A stretch of 57,088 bases of DNA from IMG/VR virus record IMGVR_UViG_3300044619_000511, positions 1-57,088 of that record. One strand, written 5' to 3'. This DNA comes from a virus. Numbering within the stretch: position 1 is the first letter of the stretch; each line of letters starts with the position of its first letter. Positions 21,923 through 31,690 of the stretch are shown here, one piece after another. The notes under the pieces are model-generated. The model was not told where the DNA came from and ran no database searches. It saw nothing but the letters and a program-made list of their open reading frames with translations. The position numbers and the translations under genes were made by a program.

Positions 21923-24900
21923 TGAGATTTCTAACAAACATATTAGCAAAGGCTGGTTTAATAGTAGACGGTACTACGCAATTAAATACAATTGCTAACG
22001 CTACTGTTGACACAGATAAGTTTCTTGTAAGTGATGGCGGTGTCGTTAAATATAGAACAGCCCCTCAGTTGGTTGCTGATCTTGGCCCGCTCCCATCATC
22101 TGTATTAAGACATCAGGTAAAACTTGGTGAGGCAATTAATAAAGGACAAGCAGTATACGTATCTAGTGCAGACGGTACTAATATGATTGTATCTAAGGCG
22201 TCAAATGTTACAGACTTAACATCATCAAAGACGCTTGGACTTATAGAGACAAGTGGTGTAACTAATGATCAGGTTAATGTAGTCACAGAAGGATTGCTGG
22301 CTGGTCTTGATACATCTACAGCCACTGCTGGTGACCCAGTATGGTTGGGGACAAATGGTAACCTAATATTCGGATTAGTTAATAAACCATCTGCGCCAGC
22401 TCACCTAGTATTTATAGGGGTTGTAACAAGAGTTCAATCTGTAAATGGTGAGATCTTTGTTAAGGTGCAGAACGGGTTTGAGATGGAAGAACTTCATAAC
22501 GTTGCCATCTCTTCTATAGCAAATAAAAACTTGTTGATGTATGAAGCAGCGACAAGTTTATGGAAGAATAAAACTCTTGGTAATGTTATTGGCGGTACAT
22601 CTACACAGTATGTAAAAGGTGACGGTACTCTTGGATCATTCCCTGATATTGGTGGTGGAGGTGGATTAGTATACTATCTAAATGGAAGTGTTTCTGCTAG
22701 TGTTGGCGGATATTTTCAAATGAGTAAGACGCCAGTTATTGGAGCTGGAACTGACTTTAGTAAAACAGGAGATGGATTAATATGCCAGTTTTTAACTGAC
22801 GTGAATGACCCATCTTTGCTTAGCGTGCCATCTGGTGCTTGGAGATTCGGTTTATATGCTTCAATGGGTAGCGCAGGTAACTCATCAAAATTCTATGTTG
22901 AGGTATTTAAGTATGATGGTACTACATTTACATTAATAGGTAGTTCTTCTGGCACCCCAGAGTCAGTATCTAATGGTACTGCAATAGAGTACTATACGAC
23001 TACCGTAGCGATGTCTACTACTGCTTTAACTGTTACAGATAGAATAGCGGTAAGGGTATACGCCACAGATAACAACACTAGAACAATGACTATTCATACT
23101 GAGAATAGCCACTTGTGTGATATTTCAACTACATTCCCTTCTGGTATAGCATCTATCAATGGATTAATTACTCCTTCACAATATTTATCTACAACAACTA
23201 CTGGAACTGATTTCACAATCTCTTCCTCTAGCAATACACATTATTTTAATCTTCCTGTTGCTAGTGCTACCATAACTGGTAAGCTTAGCTCCACTGACTG
23301 GTCTACCTTTAACAATAAGCAAAATGCTTTAGGGTATACCCCTGTTAACCAGACTAGATCATTAACAATTAATGGAGTCACATATGATCTATCTTCTGAT
23401 AGAACTTGGAGCGTAGGTACGGTTACTTCAGTTGGGCTATCTGTTCCAACTGGATTTTCAGTATCTAATACTCCAGTAACAGGAAGTGGAACAATAGGAC
23501 TTTCTTTTACAGCTGGTTATTCTTTACCAACCACTGCGTCTCAATCGAATTGGGACGTAGCATATACAAATAGAATTACATCCCTGACTACTACAGGTAC
23601 AAGTGGCGCTGCTACATTAGTTAGTAACGTACTTAATATACCTCAGTATCAAGCTCAGGGTAGTTATATAACTTCATTAACAGGTGAGGCTACGGCATCA
23701 GGTCCGGGGTCTGCATCTGTAACACTATCTACATCCGCAGTCACAGGTAAGGTGCTTACCGGTTTAAACGTAACCGGTGGCACTGTACTTGCTACTGATT
23801 CTATTTTAACTGCATTCGGTAAGTTGCAGAATCAAGTAAATGGTTTAGCTGGAGGTGTAACTTATCAGGGTGCATGGGATGCTTCTACTAACTCTCCATC
23901 TCTTACAAGTTCTGTTGGAACTAAGGGATATTATTATGTGGTATCAGTTGCTGGTTCTACAAACCTAAACGGTATCACAGACTGGAAGCTTGGAGATTGG
24001 GCGATCTTTAATGGTACTGCATGGGAGAAGGTTGACAACACAGACGCGGTAGTTTCTGTAAACGGGTTTACTGGCGCTGTTAGTTTAACAACTACAAATA
24101 TCGCTGAAGGTACTAACCTTTATTATACAGATACTAGAGCAAGAGCTGCTATTAGTTTAACTACTACTGGTACATCTGGCGCTGCTACCTATTCTGCAGG
24201 AGTATTAAATATTCCTCAGTATAGTTTGGCCGGGCTCGGGGGAGTTCCAAGTAATAGAACACTAACAATCAACGGAACATCATACGATTTATCTGCAGAC
24301 AGGACATGGACGATTACAAATATATCCGGTAACTCAGCTACCACTTCAGCCGTTTCAGGTACTACCAACTATATCCCCAAGTTTACAAGTTCAAGTGCAA
24401 TAGGAAATAGTGCAGTTTATGATGCTTCTGGAAGTATTGGTATTGGAACTTCAAGTCCAGTTGCAAATACTCCTTTGACTTTACAGGCAGCAAGTGGTTA
24501 TACAGATATTTTGTGGTTAAAATCAGCGGGAACAAACATTGATGCAAGAATTAATATGGCTCCAACTGGAACTGGTCTTGCTCAATTAAATAATACAAAC
24601 GGAACTGGGATTGCTTTTCAAATATCAGGTAGTGAGCAAATGCGTCTTACCTCTACTGGCTTGGGTATAGGTACTTCCCCAACACAAAAATTACACGTTT
24701 TTGGTACAAGTGGTGCAACAACTGCCATCATAGAAGGTGCAACAAATGCAAGCGCATACGGTAAATTAGAGTTAAGAGGTAGACCAGCTGGTGCAGGCCA
24801 ATCTACAGGTTGGATTGTAGCTGCATCAACAGAAGGAGGTCAAGCTGCAACAAACGTAGCAGGTATTGATTTCACAATGGCTGGGGCTGCTGGCAATGCG

Positions 24901-27423
24901 CATAATATTCAAATATCTACTCATAATGGTACTTCATTAACAGAGAAGATGAGAATAGGTAGCACTGGTACAGTAAGATTACTTAGTTATACCACAAACG
25001 GTTTCGTTAAGTTTTCAAATAGTGATGGTACTTTAACAGTAGACACTAATACATATCTTACTGCTGAATCAGATACTCTAGCTACAGTTACCGGAAGAGG
25101 CGCAAGCACCTCCTCCGCTTTAACACTTAATGGGAGTGTTACACTTACATCTGCTTATACAGGTGGTAGTGGAGACTGGACGGGTGTAAGTACTCCAATA
25201 TTAAAGATCGCTCCTATTTCAGGTTATTGGAGAATACCTCACCTATCAAATAATGCAACTGTTTCAGGAGTTTATAATTATGAAACAAATAAGGATGTGT
25301 ATTGGGGTGAGCCTACTGATAGTGGCAACTATTATTTCAGAGGAAGGGTATTAAAGCATGAGAACTCGTTAGGTCAAATTTCAACATATTTACATTCTAA
25401 TAACTATAATAGTTATGCTCCAACCTTAACAGGTGGAGGAGCATCAGGAACTTGGGGAATTAGTATTACGGGGTCAGCGGGTAGTGCTAGTTCAGTTCCT
25501 TGGACAGGAGTTAGTGCGGGTACTAGAACTAACTATACTCTTAGATTTCAACCTCTTGCAAGTGATTATGCAGGTTTTGAGTTCAATACTTCTAGTGGTG
25601 GTGGAGGAGGATATTTTTTAATTAGAGGAACGTCTGATAGTGATGTATATACTGCAGAAGGTATTACACTTGTTGCAGATGCAGGATGGTTGACTCTTGC
25701 TCAGAGAACAGCATCAAGTAAGGGTGTTAGAATTATGACAGGTACAACATCAGCAGTAAGGGCATCTTTTGCTACAGATGGTAGTATAAACTTTACAGGA
25801 GACCCTGTTGCATCAGGATCATTCCGCGCTCCATATTTCTACGATTCATCTAATACATCGTATTATGGTAGATTCTCAGGTACATCAAGAATGTATGGCG
25901 CTCAGTTTGATTATGTAGGTATTGGTCAGGGCATTAATACGAGTTATAGTTTAATAACTAATGGATCGATTTATCTTAACAGTAACTCTAACGGCTGGGC
26001 GGAAGGTACTTGGAAACAGCGTAGAGGTGGTGCAACATTCTATGATGTTATTGATACGGGTAATTATAATTCATATTCTCCAACCTTGACAGGTGGAGGA
26101 GCCAGTGGTACATGGGGGATAAGTATTACAGGTACTGCAGCAGGTGAAACACTTGCAACTGTAACTGGTAGAGGGGCAAGTACTTCTACTGCTGTTACTT
26201 TTAATGGTAATGTAAATGTTGGCACTTCTGCTTCTCTTCTATTTGGAAGTCAGACAAGACAGATGATAAATCTGTGGGGTACACAATATGGAATTGGCGT
26301 GCAGTCTAATACTTCATATTTTAGAAGCGATGGCAGGTTTTCTTGGTTTAGAGGTGGAACACATAATGATGCTCAAAATAATCCCGGTGGTGGTACAGTA
26401 GCTATGACACTTGATGGATCAAGTAATTTAATTGTTACTACTTCTGTTCAGGCTCCTATCTTCTATGACTCTGCTAATACATCATACTACTTAGACCCGA
26501 ATTCAACTACTTCTATTAGAACAGTAGGTTCTTGGAGAGCGGATTCATCTGCATGGGACGGGGAGTTTAATGGTAAGATACAATACCATTCTAACCATTG
26601 GTATATACAAGGGGCTGATTTGTTTATATATAGAAATTCAGGTGGATCGAATGTATTTACTGTAAACCAAGGAGGGACTGCTACAGCTACAGGAGATATG
26701 CGTGCGCCTATTTTCTATGATTCTGCTGATACTACTTATTTCGCAGACCTTGCTAGTACGAATACTTCCATCTATACAGCAGGTATCATCAGATCTTCAG
26801 GGGTACAAGTAAAGGGAAGTTCAACCGGTGGTCAGATATATCCTACTATGTCTAATGGTGGTGTTAGTTTGTATGGTGGTAATAGTTTTACTAACGGTGC
26901 CTACTTTACTGTAACAGGTATCGACTATGCTTCTTCTCCCGGTGCAGGTAGTGCTGAGTTTGTTATCAGAAATACTGCAACATCTAAGTTCGCTCTATTC
27001 TCTTACAACGGGTCTACTTGGACAGGCAGATACGGACTCTTTGGATCTACAGGTAACGTGACTATAGGAGATGCCAACACTGACATTGGGTATCGCCTAT
27101 ATGTTATCGGTGATATATATGCTACCGGTAATATAATTGCAAACTCTGATGCTCGTATTAAAACAAATATAAGAGAGATCGAAAATCCACTAGCTCGTGT
27201 GCTTAATACTAAGGGTGTTATATACGACCGTATTGATATCGAAGAGAACAATAGTATAGGTTTTATAGCACAAGAATTAGAAAAGGAATTCCCTGAATTA
27301 GTTTCTACTAGCACAGACGGAAGAAAGGGTGTTAAGTATCAGAACATGGTTGCAGTACTTGTAGAGGCTATTAAAGAACAGCAAAAACAAATTGATATTT
27401 TACAATCATTAATAAATAAATAA
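21922..27423 (+). CDS. Long tail fibre with S74 chaperone domain
   Basis: An 1833-aa fibre. The N-terminal 160 residues form an attachment domain. The body is repetitive: two copies of RTLTINGTSYDLSADRTW type, two of LTTTGTSGAAT type, two of TLTGGGASGTWGISITG, three of APIFYDSANTSYY and two of LATVTGRGAST. The last 93 residues are a Peptidase_S74 intramolecular chaperone: SDARIKTNI, GFIAQELEKEFPELV, then the helix AVLVEAIKEQQKQIDILQSL. S74 domains guide trimer folding and then cut themselves off at the Ser-Asp. The repeats allow length changes and host-range variation. Confidence 0.9.
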   Translation: MRFLTNILAKAGLIVDGTTQLNTIANATVDTDKFLVSDGGVVKYRTAPQLVADLGPLPSSVLRHQVKLGEAINKGQAVYVSSADGTNMIVSKASNVTDLTSSKTLGLIETSGVTNDQVNVVTEGLLAGLDTSTATAGDPVWLGTNGNLIFGLVNKPSAPAHLVFIGVVTRVQSVNGEIFVKVQNGFEMEELHNVAISSIANKNLLMYEAATSLWKNKTLGNVIGGTSTQYVKGDGTLGSFPDIGGGGGLVYYLNGSVSASVGGYFQMSKTPVIGAGTDFSKTGDGLICQFLTDVNDPSLLSVPSGAWRFGLYASMGSAGNSSKFYVEVFKYDGTTFTLIGSSSGTPESVSNGTAIEYYTTTVAMSTTALTVTDRIAVRVYATDNNTRTMTIHTENSHLCDISTTFPSGIASINGLITPSQYLSTTTTGTDFTISSSSNTHYFNLPVASATITGKLSSTDWSTFNNKQNALGYTPVNQTRSLTINGVTYDLSSDRTWSVGTVTSVGLSVPTGFSVSNTPVTGSGTIGLSFTAGYSLPTTASQSNWDVAYTNRITSLTTTGTSGAATLVSNVLNIPQYQAQGSYITSLTGEATASGPGSASVTLSTSAVTGKVLTGLNVTGGTVLATDSILTAFGKLQNQVNGLAGGVTYQGAWDASTNSPSLTSSVGTKGYYYVVSVAGSTNLNGITDWKLGDWAIFNGTAWEKVDNTDAVVSVNGFTGAVSLTTTNIAEGTNLYYTDTRARAAISLTTTGTSGAATYSAGVLNIPQYSLAGLGGVPSNRTLTINGTSYDLSADRTWTITNISGNSATTSAVSGTTNYIPKFTSSSAIGNSAVYDASGSIGIGTSSPVANTPLTLQAASGYTDILWLKSAGTNIDARINMAPTGTGLAQLNNTNGTGIAFQISGSEQMRLTSTGLGIGTSPTQKLHVFGTSGATTAIIEGATNASAYGKLELRGRPAGAGQSTGWIVAASTEGGQAATNVAGIDFTMAGAAGNAHNIQISTHNGTSLTEKMRIGSTGTVRLLSYTTNGFVKFSNSDGTLTVDTNTYLTAESDTLATVTGRGASTSSALTLNGSVTLTSAYTGGSGDWTGVSTPILKIAPISGYWRIPHLSNNATVSGVYNYETNKDVYWGEPTDSGNYYFRGRVLKHENSLGQISTYLHSNNYNSYAPTLTGGGASGTWGISITGSAGSASSVPWTGVSAGTRTNYTLRFQPLASDYAGFEFNTSSGGGGGYFLIRGTSDSDVYTAEGITLVADAGWLTLAQRTASSKGVRIMTGTTSAVRASFATDGSINFTGDPVASGSFRAPYFYDSSNTSYYGRFSGTSRMYGAQFDYVGIGQGINTSYSLITNGSIYLNSNSNGWAEGTWKQRRGGATFYDVIDTGNYNSYSPTLTGGGASGTWGISITGTAAGETLATVTGRGASTSTAVTFNGNVNVGTSASLLFGSQTRQMINLWGTQYGIGVQSNTSYFRSDGRFSWFRGGTHNDAQNNPGGGTVAMTLDGSSNLIVTTSVQAPIFYDSANTSYYLDPNSTTSIRTVGSWRADSSAWDGEFNGKIQYHSNHWYIQGADLFIYRNSGGSNVFTVNQGGTATATGDMRAPIFYDSADTTYFADLASTNTSIYTAGIIRSSGVQVKGSSTGGQIYPTMSNGGVSLYGGNSFTNGAYFTVTGIDYASSPGAGSAEFVIRNTATSKFALFSYNGSTWTGRYGLFGSTGNVTIGDANTDIGYRLYVIGDIYATGNIIANSDARIKTNIREIENPLARVLNTKGVIYDRIDIEENNSIGFIAQELEKEFPELVSTSTDGRKGVKYQNMVAVLVEAIKEQQKQIDILQSLINK

Positions 27424-27425
27424 TT

Positions 27426-28070
27426 ATGCCAAGTGAATTACAAAGTCAACAACTTTATATAAGTACCGGCGGTGGTAGTATAGGTGGTAGTACTGTACAA
27501 ATTAATCCTTATGGTTTTAATGGAAATTCATCAGGAGTGGGAGCGGGTCTGGGGTCTAGTAGTTTTGGCGTGGGAGGTTCAGGTACGAGTGGTAGTGATG
27601 GTAATGGTGGGTGGAGTTTTTATAATTACTATATAAATACAACACCTAGTAACGGGGAGAACTTCCTATACGATCCTAATGCATGGTTTGGGCCTGTAAA
27701 CGGAGCATTATATATAGGTGGCCCTCTTTTTCAGAATGCATACTCTGACGCTAAGTACAAGGATAATGTAACCCCAATTGCTAATGCTCTTGATAAGGTG
27801 AATGCCATAAGAGGTGTAGAGTTTGATTGGAATGAATTGGCTAAAGAAGAACAAGGAAGAGCAGGGCATGAGGTTGGAGTGATAGCTCAAGAGGTTCAGG
27901 CTGTTTATCCATTTGCTGTTAGAGAGGTGGACAAAGAAAGAGAAGATCATGTAACAACTGCGCTAGTTGTTGACCATGAGAAACTAATTCCCCTGTTGCT
28001 TCAGTCTATAAAGGAATTGAGTGCAGAGGTTAATTTATTAAAACAACATATTAATGGAGCCAACATTTAA
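27426..28070 (+). CDS. Short fibre-tip protein with S74 domain
   Basis: A 214-aa protein whose first 100 residues are Gly/Ser-rich. It then carries a second Peptidase_S74 domain beginning SDAKYKDNV (Ser107/Asp108) and including GVIAQEVQAVYPF and the closing helix LLLQSIKELSAEVNLLKQHI. Its own N-terminal body is very short, so it may be a stand-alone trimerising tip or a captured remnant of a longer fibre. It follows the long fibre gene at once. Confidence 0.85.
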   Translation: MPSELQSQQLYISTGGGSIGGSTVQINPYGFNGNSSGVGAGLGSSSFGVGGSGTSGSDGNGGWSFYNYYINTTPSNGENFLYDPNAWFGPVNGALYIGGPLFQNAYSDAKYKDNVTPIANALDKVNAIRGVEFDWNELAKEEQGRAGHEVGVIAQEVQAVYPFAVREVDKEREDHVTTALVVDHEKLIPLLLQSIKELSAEVNLLKQHINGANI

Positions 28071-28350
28071 GTGGATCATACAGGATATCTATTGCAAGCC
28101 TACGTTTACTGATAAGTACAATAATCTAAGGTCGAATGCTATAAAAACAGTAAATTTATTATATATAGGAAGCTTGGGTAATATAGAGCACCGATCGCCT
28201 TTGAGTGTTAATCTTAGCTTAATTGATCTAACTAACTTTATAGACAGAAGTGAGATTTCTAATGAGCAGGTACTAGAAATGGCTTTGTCATCTAGAAATC
28301 CAAAAGAAATAGAGGCAATAGAAAACTCAGTTAAAAACCGCTTTAAATAA
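28054..28350 (+). CDS. Hypothetical 98-aa tail-region protein
   Basis: A small mixed alpha/beta protein with no recognised family, starting at ATG 28054 inside the end of the S74-tip gene (17-base overlap). The N-terminal half carries several aromatic residues and the C-terminal half is a helix. It lies among tail genes and may be an assembly factor or minor tail component. Confidence 0.7.
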   Translation: MEPTFKWIIQDIYCKPTFTDKYNNLRSNAIKTVNLLYIGSLGNIEHRSPLSVNLSLIDLTNFIDRSEISNEQVLEMALSSRNPKEIEAIENSVKNRFK

Positions 28351-28356
28351 AAACAA

Positions 28357-28728
28357 ATGGCAATTGAAATCAAATGGGTAATCACAGCGATGCCCGCAGC
28401 ACCATCAGAAGATGGTATGACAGATGTAGTAAAATCAATCTGTTGGACGAGACTGGCTACAGAAACAGTTGGAGAAGGCGAGACTGCTAAAACTTACACA
28501 GCAGGTTTCCCCGGAGTAACACCTTGTGGTGCCCCCGATCTTACACATTTCACCCCCTACAACGAGATCACAGAACCTCAAGTAGAAGGATGGTTGAATG
28601 AGCTGGTTGACGTGGCAAGCTTGGACGCTCAATTAACTAAGAACATTCAGGATCAGATTACCCCACCAGTGGTTGTTCTACCTCTGCCTTGGGCCCCTCC
28701 TACCCCTAACACACAGGAAAACAATTAA
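28357..28728 (+). CDS. Small tail-region protein (DUF7936-like)
   Basis: A 123-aa protein. The start IEIKWVITAM, the middle WTRLATETVGEGETAKTYTAG and the strand-plus-proline tail PPVVVLPLPWAPPTP match, from memory, a family of small proteins next to fibre genes in aquatic and Bacteroidetes phages. The role is unknown. It is packed between two other small genes with gaps of a few bases. Confidence 0.65.
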   Translation: MAIEIKWVITAMPAAPSEDGMTDVVKSICWTRLATETVGEGETAKTYTAGFPGVTPCGAPDLTHFTPYNEITEPQVEGWLNELVDVASLDAQLTKNIQDQITPPVVVLPLPWAPPTPNTQENN

Positions 28729-28730
28729 TT

Positions 28731-29003
28731 ATGAAGACTATTCAGCCAGTAAGTATTTGGTTTAATGGTGAGGTAAAGCAGGCGACAATCCTAGATGCAT
28801 CTGCTGTAAAGCTTGAGCTTGGCCAGTGGGCTAAGTTCCAGTACAGCCTGATAGTATCTGGCGTTGGTCAGGTGGCATCCGGCAACCTAGTAATGGAAGG
28901 TCAGGATTACCAAGACTGGGATCAGGACTCCTTTGCGTGGGATTGGATTGCCCAAAAGCTTGGACTCACTATTACAGGTGATGTGCAAAACCAAGGGTCG
29001 TAA
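28731..29003 (+). CDS. Hypothetical 90-aa tail-region protein
   Basis: A beta-rich protein (QPVSIWFNGEV, ATILDASAVKL, AKFQYSLIVSG, SGNLVMEGQDYQDW) that ends in a short helix and resembles small phage proteins encoded after fibre genes. No family is named. It is followed by a spacer with a promoter, so it is the last gene of the fibre block. Confidence 0.7.
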   Translation: MKTIQPVSIWFNGEVKQATILDASAVKLELGQWAKFQYSLIVSGVGQVASGNLVMEGQDYQDWDQDSFAWDWIAQKLGLTITGDVQNQGS

Positions 29004-29029
29004 ATTTTCTGAAATAGTATTGTATTACA

Positions 29030-29037
29030 TATCTTTG
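29030..29037 (+). promoter_or_regulatory. Bacteroidetes -7 box TATCTTTG
   Basis: TATCTTTG is an exact -7 consensus, with a weak -33-like TTTTC about 20 bases upstream (29006-29010) and the next ATG at 29053. It would start transcription of the small genes, the spanin-like lipoprotein and the ring/nozzle block. Confidence 0.6.
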
Positions 29038-29052
29038 TGTAAAATATAATCT

Positions 29053-29331
29053 ATGTTAGATTTCAACCAAGCATTGAAGGGACTCGACGGAACAGAAGTA
29101 AAGGACATGGACGGATCGTTCATTACCCTTGGTAAGCTTTTGTCTTCTCAGCTCGCTTCAGCAAACAAAGGAGATGCACTTAAAATGTTTACATGGGCCC
29201 AGAAGATCTACAATGGGGAAACTCTTGACCTCGATCCGAGTGATGAGTCCACATTGAAGGAATTCATTAAAAGCAATGAGGCTTTGACCGTACTTGCTAA
29301 GGCTCAATTATTAAGTGTATTTAAGTCTTAA
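29053..29331 (+). CDS. Hypothetical 92-aa helical protein
   Basis: An acidic, helical protein with no recognised family (residues about 25-55 and 65-90 are clear helices). It is the first gene after the promoter TATCTTTG, in front of two membrane-linked genes, so it may be an accessory of tail assembly or lysis. It is separated from the next start by three bases. Confidence 0.7.
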   Translation: MLDFNQALKGLDGTEVKDMDGSFITLGKLLSSQLASANKGDALKMFTWAQKIYNGETLDLDPSDESTLKEFIKSNEALTVLAKAQLLSVFKS

Positions 29332-29334
29332 ACT

Positions 29335-29592
29335 ATGGCGAACAGTCTGGACAGGGTTAAATCTTGGTTAAGCCCGATGATCATATCCGGATTTGGATTG
29401 GTACTGTGGAGTCTTCTACAGGAAATTAGGTCAGATGTAAAGTCGCTACTCCAAGCGGAGGCAGCCACCACAATCAAGATCGAGAATCTAGAACGACGTG
29501 TTACGGCAACTGAAACCTTCCTAGCCCAGAACAGACTGTTCGCTATTAAACCAGAAGAAATTGATGCCCCTAAGCCTAAAACTATCAATTAA
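29335..29592 (+). CDS. Small membrane-anchored coiled-coil protein
   Basis: An 85-aa protein with one hydrophobic segment near the N-terminus (MIISGFGLVLWSLL, about residues 15-28). It is followed by a predicted coiled coil (EIRSDVKSLLQAEAATTIKIENLERRV). Such small membrane/coil proteins are common near lysis genes. It overlaps the lipoprotein gene that follows by 29 bases. A holin-accessory role is possible but not shown. Confidence 0.65.
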   Translation: MANSLDRVKSWLSPMIISGFGLVLWSLLQEIRSDVKSLLQAEAATTIKIENLERRVTATETFLAQNRLFAIKPEEIDAPKPKTIN

Positions 29593-30121
29593 TGCTCTTA
29601 TAGTATTGATTCTCTTGGGATGCAATCCAGTAAAAAAGGTGATGCAAGATCCTGAGAAATTCGAGCAGGTTGCTAGTGAGGTGATTAGGAGAGGGTACTG
29701 TGTAAATGACACCACAGTAATAACAGAAGTAAAGGACTCTATAATTTATAGAGATTCTATCATAGAGAAGGTTGAAAAAATACCTTGTAAGGATTTTGAT
29801 ACTACAATAGGGCGTGCCCGTATATCTGTCAGATCGGGGGTACTTACATACAGCGCCAAGGATTCTATAGTATATAGAAATAAGATTACTACTAACACGG
29901 TAAGAGATGTAGCCTATGAGCGCATATTGCTATATGACGTTCGTTCGCTGAAGGATACCCTAGTAACTGAGAGGGCTGCCATGATCACCCTGTCTGCCGA
30001 GTACAAGGCCTATAAGCTGGACTCAAGAATTGACCGGGCGAAATTGTGGCTATTGATCGTAGCTATTGGGATATTTGCATTAAGAAAACAAATCTCTTCT
30101 GTATGGCGCTTTTTCATGTAA
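29564..30121 (+). CDS. Spanin-like lipoprotein (unimolecular spanin candidate)
   Basis: A 185-aa protein with a signal peptide and lipobox LILLGC (Cys20 would be lipidated) and a second hydrophobic segment near the C-terminus (LWLLIVAIGIFAL, about residues 163-175). Between them lies a helical/strand linker of about 140 residues. An outer-membrane lipid anchor plus an inner-membrane C-terminal anchor is the plan of unimolecular spanins such as T1 gp11. These fuse the two membranes in the last lysis step. The start is ATG 29564, since the frame also opens at TTG 29561. Confidence 0.65.
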   Translation: MPLSLKLSINALIVLILLGCNPVKKVMQDPEKFEQVASEVIRRGYCVNDTTVITEVKDSIIYRDSIIEKVEKIPCKDFDTTIGRARISVRSGVLTYSAKDSIVYRNKITTNTVRDVAYERILLYDVRSLKDTLVTERAAMITLSAEYKAYKLDSRIDRAKLWLLIVAIGIFALRKQISSVWRFFM

Positions 30122-30381
30122 TGGCTGCGAAGGATGGTAAGCACGCTTGGAAGGCTACCGGCACCAATCCAAAGACGGATCGTGAGATCACGCTGAAGGG
30201 TGGTGAGGCTAAGCACCGTGGCAAGTGGGGTATGAAGGGTGGCAAGAGTGAAGGTCAGGTTAAAAGCTTCTTTGCTCGCCATGCTAAGAATGACAGCCCA
30301 GTTGCATTTATTAATGCGCTGAATTGGAAGAGAGGTTCGCAAATTGGAAAGACAGTTAATATCCCTAATAGTAAGTTCTGA
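30121..30381 (+). CDS. Small basic virion-associated protein (putative)
   Basis: An 86-aa basic protein (KDGKHAWKATGTNPKTDREI ... GGKSEGQVKSFFARHAKND). It resembles short phage proteins with a KSFxARH-type segment encoded near tail and head genes. ATG 30121 is formed in a TAATG junction with the upstream stop; longer in-frame starts inside the spanin gene are rejected. The function is unknown; its charge suggests contact with DNA. Confidence 0.7.
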   Translation: MAAKDGKHAWKATGTNPKTDREITLKGGEAKHRGKWGMKGGKSEGQVKSFFARHAKNDSPVAFINALNWKRGSQIGKTVNIPNSKF

Positions 30382-31073
30382 TGAATATCAATGATGTCCA
30401 TAAAACAATTCTGTACTTCGTTAATAAGGAGCAGAATGCATTTATCACCCCAGCGGAGATAGATCTTGTATTGGACAAAGCTCAGATGGTTCTGTTCAAC
30501 CAGTACCACACAAACCCAAAGCTGCCTTCGAATGTACAGGCAAAGAACTATGGGGATTCTCAACGTATTGACGATGCGCTTAGTGCGTTTAAGTCTAAGT
30601 ATACATTCACAAGCTTAACCTCTCCTGCTGGATTAATTACACTACCGGGTGACTATATGCATTTAATATCACTGTTCACTACAGTGTATAATGCGCAGCT
30701 CGGGAGAAACGTATACTCCGCCGTTCAGGTAATGAATGAGGAAGAGTTGATTGAAAGATTGGAGTCTCAGGTTATCCCTGTTAATGCGGATGAGCCTGTA
30801 GCAATTATGAATAGCTTTAATAGAATTCAGCTATTCCCAGAGGCTACTGCCACTGGTGGTGTTTATTACTTTAGAAGACCGGCTGTTCCTGTTTTCGGAT
30901 ACACACAGGCTGGTCGTGCTATAACATACAATCCTCTTACTTCTACGCAGCTTGAGTGGAGAGATGCCGACATCATGAATATCATCGTGATCGCTCTCTC
31001 TTACTACGGTTTGAATATGTCTAGTGAGATGATTTCTCAGTTTGCTAACGTCAAAGAAGTACAAGGTCAATGA
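30381..31073 (+). CDS. Putative head-tail adaptor or ring protein
   Basis: A 230-aa protein with helices in the first 60 residues (HKTILYFVNKEQNAFITPAEIDLVLDKAQ) and then a beta-rich region including LPGDYMHLISLFTTVY. A strand of the type LP-x-DY/F followed by an aliphatic strand recurs in the next two genes, so the three may be related ring components below the portal. It ends in an ATGA overlap with the next gene. The call is based on position and the recurring pattern. Confidence 0.65.
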   Translation: MNINDVHKTILYFVNKEQNAFITPAEIDLVLDKAQMVLFNQYHTNPKLPSNVQAKNYGDSQRIDDALSAFKSKYTFTSLTSPAGLITLPGDYMHLISLFTTVYNAQLGRNVYSAVQVMNEEELIERLESQVIPVNADEPVAIMNSFNRIQLFPEATATGGVYYFRRPAVPVFGYTQAGRAITYNPLTSTQLEWRDADIMNIIVIALSYYGLNMSSEMISQFANVKEVQGQ

Positions 31074-31690
31074 CAACTAAATATAAAATAGCGGAACAGG
31101 TGCAGCGTTTGCTTAACGGCAATCCTGTAATTAGTGGTCGTTTCAACCTAAACGAGATTAAGGTGCTTGTGGCACAGGTAGCTAACCAGTTGTTAAAGGC
31201 AGATCACTTTGCCGTTAACATGCCAGAAGGTGATACTATACCTACTAACTGCATGGTATATACTTATGATAACGTACCTGTTACTACATATAAGACAACA
31301 TTAAGTAAGGCGACATTACCATCTATTCCTATTGGTCTTCCAAGGAATATGGGTGTGCTTCATGTGTCTAAGATTGATGCTATTGAGGAGCCGTTCGTTC
31401 CCATCCCTACCAGCATGTATGGTATTATCAAGCCACAGGATTTGCTTGGCGAATTATCTGGTTTGATTGGGTATGAGGTTGTTGGTAAGGATATTATCTT
31501 TACTAAGAACTTGCCGGGTATGAGCGTGAGTTCAGTGTATATCAGGCTGGTTGGTGTGGATTTAAATACTGTATCTGACTACGAGACGCTGCCATTAACA
31601 GCTGATCTAGAGGCACAGGTTGTTACACAGGTTTATAATATACTTGTTCAGACTCCATCTGGAGAGAATAAATTAGATGAAAGGCAATGA
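31070..31690 (+). CDS. Putative tail ring protein
   Basis: A 206-aa protein with an N-terminal helical segment (YKIAEQVQRLL ... EIKVLVAQVANQLLKADHFAV). A beta-rich body with VHVS-type strands follows, and it ends in a terminal helix. It overlaps both neighbours by four bases. It lies between two genes with similar layout, which fits a ring or connector stack of a short-tailed phage. No exact family is recognised. Confidence 0.65.
   Translation: MTTKYKIAEQVQRLLNGNPVISGRFNLNEIKVLVAQVANQLLKADHFAVNMPEGDTIPTNCMVYTYDNVPVTTYKTTLSKATLPSIPIGLPRNMGVLHVSKIDAIEEPFVPIPTSMYGIIKPQDLLGELSGLIGYEVVGKDIIFTKNLPGMSVSSVYIRLVGVDLNTVSDYETLPLTADLEAQVVTQVYNILVQTPSGENKLDERQ

Noticed and set aside
21922-27423. CRISPR-like or tandem DNA repeats in the fibre gene
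   Set aside because: The repeats are protein-level fibre modules with varied DNA sequence and spacing, not short direct repeats with spacers.
29561-29563. TTG start for the spanin-like gene
   Set aside because: An ATG follows directly at 29564 and gives an ordinary lipoprotein signal peptide.
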